NCBI GenBank assembly: GCA_026987855.1 | Contig: JALSMD010000104.1 | Coordinates: 1-9,056 of the forward strand | From: Candidatus Falkowiibacteriota bacterium | Lineage (GTDB): Bacteria; Patescibacteriota; Patescibacteriia; Patescibacteriales; JALSMD01 | Direction: 5' to 3' | Length of the DNA stretch: 9,056 nucleotides | In this document: positions 1 through 4,276 of the stretch, piece after piece | Numbering within the stretch: position 1 is the first letter of the stretch | Layout: each line of letters starts with the position of its first letter | The notes under the pieces: generated by a model | Told to the model about the DNA's origin: nothing | The model's input: the letters and a program-made list of their open reading frames with translations, nothing else | The model's database searches: none | Program-made: the position numbers and the translations under genes

Positions 1-12
1 ATATGGTTTGAG

Positions 13-1224
13 TTATTCTTTACAAATAAATTTTACGCTATCATCTTTGTTTTTAACATCTTTTATTATTTTTTTAATCATTCCAGAAGTAATATCGCGT
101 CCCCCTAATCCAACAATAAAACTTTGAACCTTGCTGGTGCGCAGTTTACCAAAAGGACCAGTTTTTCCTTGAGTTACATTCTTGATTTCTAATGCTAGAG
201 GACCGGTGGACCCGAGTGAAATTGCCTTTTCTACTACGGCTACATATTTAGTTTTTTCAACTACTTTTAAAATTTCTTTGGCTGGGAAGGGCCTAAATGT
301 TTTGATTTTAAGAACACCTACTTTATTACCAAATAAGCCAGTATTTTTTACTTGTTCATCAACTACGTCTTTGATTGTACCTACTAATGAGCCCATAGCA
401 ACAAGAATAGTTTGAGCGTCGCGAGGTCCATAATATTCAATTAAGCCGTTATTTATTTGTGTCATTTTCTCATTTTTTTTAGTAAAATCGCCTAAAATTT
501 TGCGATATTTTTTATATTCTTCATTAATTATATTTTGAGCTTGTTCTAAATCTTTATGTAGATTCTCACGAATTTCCATATAGTAGTCAGGGGAGGCAAA
601 TGTGCCTAAGGATACAGGACGAGATGGGTCTAGATATTGCCCTTTTTTTGGTTTATAATCAGGAAGAAATTTTTTAATTTGAGATCTGCTAGGGACTTTA
701 ACTGGTTCATAAGTATGTGTTAAAACAAAACCATCAATATTAACCATAACTGGAATTTTTGTAGCCTCTGCTATTTTATAAGCTAAAATGTGTTGTTCTA
801 CAGCTTCTTGATGGTTTTCAGCGTAGAACATAATCCAGCCGGCATCTCTGATAGTCATCGCATCTTGATGGTCATTCCAGATAGTAATAGGGGCTGACAC
901 TCCACGATTAGCGCAGGTAAGCACAACAGGCAATCTCATTCCAGCAATGTTAAATAAAACCTCCGTCATTAAAAGTAAGCCTTGCGAACTTGTAGCAGTA
1001 TAAACGCGTACGCCTGTTGCACTTGCTCCAGCTACAATTGAGGCAGCTGCAAACTCGCTTTCAGCACGGATATATTCATAATTAGCCTTGCCGTCAGCTT
1101 TTAATTTAGCTAAATCTTCCACAATATGGGTTTGCGGCGTAATTGGATAGGCTGAAATTACAGCTGGTTTAATGTTATTAATGGTTTGGGCTATAGCTTG
1201 TGAACCTTCTAATATTTGTCTCAT
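13..1224 (-). CDS. porA: Pyruvate (2-oxoacid):ferredoxin oxidoreductase, alpha subunit
   Basis: Alpha subunit of the four-subunit oxidoreductase that converts pyruvate, CoA and oxidised ferredoxin to acetyl-CoA, CO2 and reduced ferredoxin in the cytoplasm. The 403-residue length fits the family (about 390-400). Domain I shows YPITP at 26-30 and the AESE segment at 54-57, where family members place the glutamate that activates thiamine diphosphate. RDAGWI at 126-131 is typical of the pyruvate/ketoisovalerate branch. The C-terminal third (about 265-390) looks like the domain II region. The ATG at 1224 starts a normal family N-terminus and follows porD by 15 bp, with an A-rich leader and no Shine-Dalgarno. 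The TAA ends 12 bp from the window edge, so porB should follow outside. Pyruvate is the likeliest substrate; a branched-chain 2-oxoacid cannot be excluded. Confidence 0.93.
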   Translation of the reverse strand: MRQILEGSQAIAQTINNIKPAVISAYPITPQTHIVEDLAKLKADGKANYEYIRAESEFAAASIVAGASATGVRVYTATSSQGLLLMTEVLFNIAGMRLPVVLTCANRGVSAPITIWNDHQDAMTIRDAGWIMFYAENHQEAVEQHILAYKIAEATKIPVMVNIDGFVLTHTYEPVKVPSRSQIKKFLPDYKPKKGQYLDPSRPVSLGTFASPDYYMEIRENLHKDLEQAQNIINEEYKKYRKILGDFTKKNEKMTQINNGLIEYYGPRDAQTILVAMGSLVGTIKDVVDEQVKNTGLFGNKVGVLKIKTFRPFPAKEILKVVEKTKYVAVVEKAISLGSTGPLALEIKNVTQGKTGPFGKLRTSKVQSFIVGLGGRDITSGMIKKIIKDVKNKDDSVKFICKE

Positions 1225-1239
1225 AAGATTATTGTTTAA

Positions 1240-1500
1240 TTATTTATTTTCTAATTCCATTTTTATACATTTGGCAGGGCATTCAGTAGCACAAAGACCA
1301 CAACCCTTGCAATAATTATAGTCAGTTTTTGGCTTGAGTTTGCCGTTTTTGCTTTGCATTTTAATACAACCCTCTGGGCAAATGCGAGAACATACACCAC
1401 AACCAACACATCTATCTAAATCGGTTTTTGGCTTAAATGTTCTCCAGCCCCCAGTTTTATTTTTCGTAGTTGAAGCAGGTTTAGCGGCTAAGTTGATCAT
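1240..1500 (-). CDS. porD: 2-oxoacid:ferredoxin oxidoreductase delta subunit, 2x[4Fe-4S] ferredoxin
   Basis: Small electron-transfer subunit carrying electrons from the catalytic core of the oxidoreductase to ferredoxin. The protein has 86 residues, usual for PorD. GGWRTFKP near residues 17-24 is a typical PorD lead-in. Two ferredoxin motifs follow: C31, C34, C37 with C41, and C64, C67, C70 with C74. By the family rule the fourth ligands cross over, so C31/34/37 pair with C74 and C64/67/70 with C41. Extra cysteines C45 and C78 sit in matching positions of the two repeats (CPEGC and CPAKC). The gene lies between porG (62 bp gap) and porA (15 bp gap) in the order G-D-A. It has no Shine-Dalgarno; three 7-bp repeats end 6 nt before its ATG. 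Confidence 0.93.
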   Translation of the reverse strand: MINLAAKPASTTKNKTGGWRTFKPKTDLDRCVGCGVCSRICPEGCIKMQSKNGKLKPKTDYNYCKGCGLCATECPAKCIKMELENK

Positions 1501-1506
1501 ATTATT

Positions 1507-1527
1507 ATGAGTTATGAATTAAGGATT
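1507..1527 (-). repeat. Heptamer repeat array upstream of porD
   Basis: Read on the minus strand, three consecutive 7-bp units, AATCCTT, AATTCAT and AACTCAT, are followed by the 6-nt AATAAT and then the porD ATG. This is the same register as the array before aspS. The array fills the position where a ribosome-binding site would normally lie. The AATCCTT end is also part of an 11-bp direct repeat (1521-1531 and 1558-1568) whose other copy spans the porG stop codon. Confidence 0.7.
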
Positions 1528-1562
1528 ATAAATAAAATAGGTTTAATACTACTTTATAAGGA

Positions 1563-2114
1563 TTATAAGTTATTAGTCATATACGATCTTTCTATTGCTT
1601 TAATATTTTTATTTATTATTTCACTACCTTTATTAGCAAATTTTTGCTTTATAGCTTTTTTAAGAGATTCTAAAGTAATTAAATTAGTTTTACGGGCAAA
1701 AGTGCCTAAAATTACTGTATTAACAATGTTGCGTCCTATTTCTTCCAAAGCAATTTTAGTAGCATCAACAACATAAATATTTCTAGGCGGCAAATTTATA
1801 TTTAATTTTTCCTTTGGTTTGGCAGAATTAATAATAGCTTGCGTTTTAATATTACATCCTTTTGTAACATCAACCGTGCCAAGAAGTGAGGCGTCTTGGA
1901 TTATTAAAATGTCTGGATGTATGACATGCTCCCTTGTTCTAATTGGTTTATCATCAATACGAGCAAAGGCTTCTATTGGCGCGCCAGTGCGCTCTACGCC
2001 AAAAGAAGGAAATGCTTGTGCCTCTTTACCATCATAAAAAGCCGCAATAGCTATCAATTCAGAAGCCGTAACTACTCCTTGGCCTCCGCGGCCATGAATT
2101 CTTATTTGGACCAT
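1563..2114 (-). CDS. porG: 2-oxoacid:ferredoxin oxidoreductase gamma subunit
   Basis: Gamma subunit of the pyruvate:ferredoxin oxidoreductase complex; in single-chain enzymes the equivalent domain lies between the two TPP domains. It has 183 residues, normal for the family. The N-terminus carries the HGRGGQGVVTA signature at 7-17, and the second hallmark FPSFGVERTGAP lies near 35-46, followed by IEAFARID. This is the first por gene in the operon. It follows the thioredoxin-like gene by 57 bp and precedes porD by 62 bp. The ATG at 2114 gives the standard start (VQIRIHGRGG). The upstream sequence is A-rich without a Shine-Dalgarno, and one AATTCAT heptamer lies 12 nt before the start. The neighbours confirm the assignment to a complete G-D-A-(B) set. 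Confidence 0.93.
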   Translation of the reverse strand: MVQIRIHGRGGQGVVTASELIAIAAFYDGKEAQAFPSFGVERTGAPIEAFARIDDKPIRTREHVIHPDILIIQDASLLGTVDVTKGCNIKTQAIINSAKPKEKLNINLPPRNIYVVDATKIALEEIGRNIVNTVILGTFARKTNLITLESLKKAIKQKFANKGSEIINKNIKAIERSYMTNNL

Positions 2115-2171
2115 ATTTTTTTGTTTATGAATTAGAAAAAATCAAAATATAAAAATAAGCTTTTTATTTCT

Positions 2172-2855
2172 TTAATTATAGTTTTTTAATAATTTTATTG
2201 CTTCTATTAACACATTATATGGAACATCGCCTTCTATTTTATACCCATTTATAAATATGGTTGGCGTGCCTTTAATTTCAAGTTTTAGACCATCTTCATA
2301 ATCTTTTTTAATTTGGTTTATATATTTTTTACTTTCAAAGCAATATTCAAAACGCCCAACATCCAAGCTCATTTGTTTTGCTAGGTTAAATATATCTTCT
2401 TTGGTTTTTATTTTTCCTTGATTAATAAATAGTTTGTCATGCATTATCCAAAAGAATCCTTGTTCGCCAGCACAACGTGCTGCTAAAGCCAAATCCATTG
2501 AATAATTAGATATTACAGGAAAATCTCTAAATATTATTTTAACATCTTCTTTATAATTTGTACTAATTTCTCTGATTTTAGAAAAAAAATTTTTACACAT
2601 CGGACAAGCAAAATCAGCAAAATAGACAATTGTCACTTTGGGATTAGCTGCTCCCAACCAATAGTTGTTATTATTTCCTTCAGCATTATATTGTTTTTGT
2701 GATTTAAAATTAGGAAGATAAGGATTATTAATTTCTTTAACAAGATCTTTTATATACAAAGAAAAAGCAAACAAAAAACTCAGGACTAAAATTAAAATAA
2801 ACAGACCTGATATTTTCCACCATTTTATTTTTTTTAGTTTGCTTGAAGGAGGCAT
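2172..2855 (-). CDS. Membrane-anchored DsbA/thioredoxin-like disulfide oxidoreductase
   Basis: Predicted thiol-disulfide oxidoreductase held at the outer face of the membrane. Numbered from the ATG chosen here (227 residues), a lysine-rich stretch (6-14) precedes one hydrophobic segment at about 15-35. A polar linker follows, then a thioredoxin fold whose active site CPMC is at 84-87. The cis-proline loop GTPT lies near the C-terminus, and ARCAGEQGFFWIMHDKLF is typical of the DsbA-like Thioredoxin_4 family. Two further cysteines (in ARCAG and FEYCFE) could form a second disulfide. A GTG start at 2888 would add 11 residues, but that codon lies inside an intergenic heptamer repeat, so ATG 2855 is preferred; neither has a Shine-Dalgarno. 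The gene heads the por operon. No DsbB or VKOR partner is seen, and the substrate is unknown. Confidence 0.85.
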   Translation of the reverse strand: MPPSSKLKKIKWWKISGLFILILVLSFLFAFSLYIKDLVKEINNPYLPNFKSQKQYNAEGNNNNYWLGAANPKVTIVYFADFACPMCKNFFSKIREISTNYKEDVKIIFRDFPVISNYSMDLALAARCAGEQGFFWIMHDKLFINQGKIKTKEDIFNLAKQMSLDVGRFEYCFESKKYINQIKKDYEDGLKLEIKGTPTIFINGYKIEGDVPYNVLIEAIKLLKNYN

Positions 2856-2881
2856 TAGTGGTAAGATATAATTAAAATATG

Positions 2882-2976
2882 AACTCACAACTCATAACTC
2901 GTAATTTTGGATTGGTGATTTTAGATATTAGATATTAAAATACATTTTATTTTAATTTTATTACGAATTATGAGTT
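2882..2976. repeat. Nested palindromic heptamer-repeat element between the dsbA-like gene and xthA
   Basis: On the plus strand the element starts with the 7-bp units AACTCAC, AACTCAT and AACTCGT (2882-2902), then AATTTT. Units GGATTGG, TGATTTT, AGATATT and AGATATT (2909-2936) follow. Inverted copies return at 2960-2976. Arms 2889-2905 and 2960-2976 pair over 17 bp with one mismatch. Inside lies a second perfect 9-bp palindrome, ATTAAAATA at 2934-2942 and TATTTTAAT at 2948-2956. The element sits in the predicted 5' leader of the minus-strand operon and could fold into a long hairpin there. It encodes no protein. Confidence 0.75.
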
Positions 2977-2993
2977 TATGCGAATTTAATTTT

Positions 2994-3002
2994 ATTATAC
3001 CA
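2994..3002 (-). promoter_or_regulatory. Extended -10 promoter for the dsbA-like/por operon
   Basis: The minus strand reads TGGTATAAT, a perfect TATAAT with an upstream TGn extension, which can compensate for a weak -35 box. No good -35 is visible; TTTTAT lies at 17-bp spacing. Transcription would start near 2987, giving a leader of about 130 nt containing the nested palindrome. The region overlaps the upstream region of the divergent xthA gene, so the two may interfere or be coordinated. Confidence 0.55.
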
Positions 3003-3025
3003 TTTTTTTGTAAACAATAAAAGCT

Positions 3026-3805
3026 ATGAAGTTGTTATCTTGGAATGTTAATGGAATTAGGGCAGTTATACGCAAAGGGTTTTTAGATTTTTTAAAAAAA
3101 GAAAAGCCAGATGTGATTGCTTTGCAAGAAATTAAAATAAATAATAAAGCTAGAACAAAGCACAGCTTTGATTTTTCTGATTATATAGAATTTTGGAATT
3201 TTGCCGAACGCCCAGGATATAGCGGAACAGCTATTTTAATTAAAGAAAACGTATCAAAAAAATATCTTATTTCTAATGCTGTTATCAATGGAATAGGGAT
3301 AAAGGAGTTTGATTGTGAGGGGAGAATACAAACATTAGAGTTTAAGAATTTTTATTTTGTAAATATTTATTTTCCTAATTCTGGCCCTGAACTGATTAGG
3401 CTTGATTATAAATTACGTTTTAATGCAGCTGTATTCAAGTATTTAAAAAAACTAGAAAGAAAAAAGCCAGTGATTATTGCTGGGGATTTTAATGTAGCTC
3501 ACGAAGAAATAGATATTGCGCGCCCCAAAGAAAATATTGGTAATGCTGGTTTTACTTATGAAGAACGAGAATGGATGACGAAATTTATTAAAGCAGGTTT
3601 TGTTGATGTTTTTAGGTATATGCATCCAAATAAAGTAGAATATTCTTGGTGGAGCTATCGTGCCAAAGCTAGAGAGAGAAATATTGGCTGGAGGATTGAC
3701 TATTTTCTAGTTTCTGTTAAGATAATTAAACACATAGAAAAGTCATTTATTTTAAATAATGTATATGGCTCTGACCATTGTCCTGTAGGAATTATTTTTA
3801 AATAA
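3026..3805 (+). CDS. xthA: Exodeoxyribonuclease III / AP endonuclease (XthA family)
   Basis: DNA repair enzyme that cuts 5' to abasic sites and removes blocked 3' ends; Mg-dependent and cytoplasmic. The 259 residues match exonuclease III. The endonuclease/exonuclease/phosphatase fold is complete: WNVNGIRA with N7, the metal-binding glutamate in LQEIK (E35), GYSGTA at 64-69, NIYFPNSG with Y115, GDFN with D154 and N156, the DNA-contacting YSWWSYR at 206-212, DYFLVS with D225, and the catalytic pair D250-H251 in GSDHCP. No insertion or missing catalytic residue is visible. The ATG gives the normal family start (MKLLSWNVNG); its leader is A-rich without a Shine-Dalgarno. The gene is divergent from the dsbA-like/por operon and is followed 50 bp later by a small cysteine-rich gene on the same strand. 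Confidence 0.95.
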   Translation: MKLLSWNVNGIRAVIRKGFLDFLKKEKPDVIALQEIKINNKARTKHSFDFSDYIEFWNFAERPGYSGTAILIKENVSKKYLISNAVINGIGIKEFDCEGRIQTLEFKNFYFVNIYFPNSGPELIRLDYKLRFNAAVFKYLKKLERKKPVIIAGDFNVAHEEIDIARPKENIGNAGFTYEEREWMTKFIKAGFVDVFRYMHPNKVEYSWWSYRAKARERNIGWRIDYFLVSVKIIKHIEKSFILNNVYGSDHCPVGIIFK

Positions 3806-3806
3806 G

Positions 3807-3839
3807 TTTTATTTTAATAATATGTACATTAAAATAAAA
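3807..3839 (+). repeat. Perfect 12-bp AT-only inverted repeat between xthA and the small Cys protein gene
   Basis: TTTTATTTTAAT at 3807-3818 is exactly complementary to ATTAAAATAAAA at 3828-3839, with a 9-nt loop containing TGTAC. It begins one base after the xthA stop and ends one base before the AGGAGG of the next gene. It is followed by A and G rather than a T-run, so it is a poor intrinsic terminator in the plus direction. A 5'-stabilising hairpin or 3'-end protection for xthA mRNA is possible. The same 12-mer TTTTATTTTAAT also occurs at 2945-2956. Confidence 0.65.
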
Positions 3840-3840
3840 A

Positions 3841-3848
3841 AGGAGGGG
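3841..3848 (+). promoter_or_regulatory. Strong Shine-Dalgarno for the 67-residue Cys protein
   Basis: AGGAGGGG lies with 9 nt between its AGGAGG core and the ATG at 3856. It is the only strong ribosome-binding site in the window; every other start here lacks one. It fixes the start of the small gene and is the best evidence that the gene is translated. Confidence 0.8.
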
Positions 3849-3855
3849 AAAATTT

Positions 3856-4059
3856 ATGTGCGAATTTTGCAAGGAATGGCCGCGGAGGTATGATTTACGA
3901 AATAGTAGTGTAGATTGTTTTGTATGCGAAAGGTGTGGCATCATCTGGTTTAGAAAAAGAACACTGAAAGGCGATGTTTGGTACAATGAAAAAGGAGAGA
4001 AATTTGCTATAAAAAAAGAAGTAGAAGAGGATAGTTTTTGCTATCATTTCACCACCTAG
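3856..4059 (+). CDS. Small cysteine-rich, zinc-ribbon-like protein of unknown function
   Basis: I do not recognise this 67-residue protein. It has six cysteines: a CEFC pair at 2-5, C21, a CERC pair at 24-27 followed by glycine as in zinc-ribbon knuckles, and a lone C62. Two CxxC pairs 18 residues apart could bind one zinc. Three tryptophans (8, 31, 42) and a basic middle (RKRTLKG, 33-39) are compatible with nucleic-acid binding, but this is inference. There is no signal peptide or membrane segment. It has a strong Shine-Dalgarno, unlike all neighbours, a hairpin upstream and its own terminator downstream. Codons such as CGG and AGG near its start also differ from the neighbours. It appears to be a separate, possibly acquired unit. 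Reality as a gene is likely but not certain. Confidence 0.6.
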   Translation: MCEFCKEWPRRYDLRNSSVDCFVCERCGIIWFRKRTLKGDVWYNEKGEKFAIKKEVEEDSFCYHFTT

Positions 4060-4094
4060 CCCCCTCAAAGCTCCTTTTAATTTATAAAATTTGG

Positions 4095-4120
4095 AGCCCG
4101 AATTTATTCGGGCTTTTGTC
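4095..4120 (+). terminator. Intrinsic terminator after the small Cys protein gene
   Basis: AGCCCGAA at 4095-4102 pairs perfectly with TTCGGGCT at 4107-4114 across a TTTA loop and is followed by TTTGTCTTG. It is the most GC-rich stem in the window. It ends the xthA/small-gene unit and separates it from aspS. A weaker GCTCC (4070-4074) could pair with GGAGC (4093-4097) and compete with the terminator stem. Confidence 0.75.
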
Positions 4121-4184
4121 TTGCTAAAATTAGAGAAATATATTACATTATAGATAGTTTAAAAATTTAAATAATGAACAATAG

Positions 4185-4214
4185 TTGAGCTAGAATGATT
4201 TGAGTTTATATAAA
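4185..4214 (+). promoter_or_regulatory. Candidate promoter for aspS
   Basis: TTGAGC at 4185-4190 is followed by TATATA at 4207-4212 (16-bp spacing) or TATAAA at 4209-4214 (18-bp spacing). Transcription would start near 4220, placing most of the heptamer hairpin in the aspS leader. Such matches are common in AT-rich DNA, so support is moderate. Confidence 0.35.
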
Positions 4215-4276
4215 TTAGGAATCAGGAGTTGATTATATTCCTTATTCCTAATTCATAATTCCTAATTCGTAATTTT
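4210..4276 (+). repeat. Inverted heptamer-repeat element abutting the aspS start codon
   Basis: On the plus strand the units TATTCCT, AATTCAT, AATTCCT and AATTCGT (4243-4270) run without gaps and are followed by AATTTT and the aspS ATG. To their left, minus-strand units AACTCCT, GATTCCT and AATTTAT (4230-4210) form the opposite arm. Arms 4213-4227 and 4239-4253 pair over 15 bp with one mismatch around an 11-nt loop. There is no Shine-Dalgarno; the repeat occupies the whole ribosome-binding region. Confidence 0.75.

Noticed and set aside
182..415. Plus-strand 77-residue ORF inside porA
   Set aside because: Antisense shadow of a well-supported gene; no domain, Shine-Dalgarno or promoter.
1507..2135. 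Three plus-strand ORFs (1507-1776, 1819-2037, 1917-2135) over porG
   Set aside because: All antisense to porG, whose signature motifs are clear; the hydrophobic look is a by-product of the opposite strand's codons.
2856..2888. GTG start adding 11 residues to the DsbA-like protein
   Set aside because: The GTG lies within the heptamer repeat array, so the open frame there is likely accidental; ATG 2855 gives a normal basic N-terminus followed by the anchor helix.
3807..3839. AT-only hairpin as an intrinsic terminator for xthA
   Set aside because: No GC in the stem and an A/G-rich rather than T-rich sequence follows it.
3798..3986. Minus-strand 62-residue ORF over the small Cys gene
   Set aside because: The plus-strand frame has a strong Shine-Dalgarno and ordered cysteine pairs; the minus frame has neither.
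4120..4276. T-box riboswitch controlling aspS
   Set aside because: No T-box-like sequence and no terminator/antiterminator pair in the leader; the only structure is the heptamer inverted repeat.
2882..4276. Heptamer arrays as a CRISPR array
   Set aside because: Units are 7 bp, contiguous and without spacers, and no cas genes are present.
4060..4276. tRNA or other structured RNA gene in the longest gap
   Set aside because: No cloverleaf, CCA end or TTCRANNC-like arm; the gap is accounted for by the terminator, a candidate promoter and the heptamer element.
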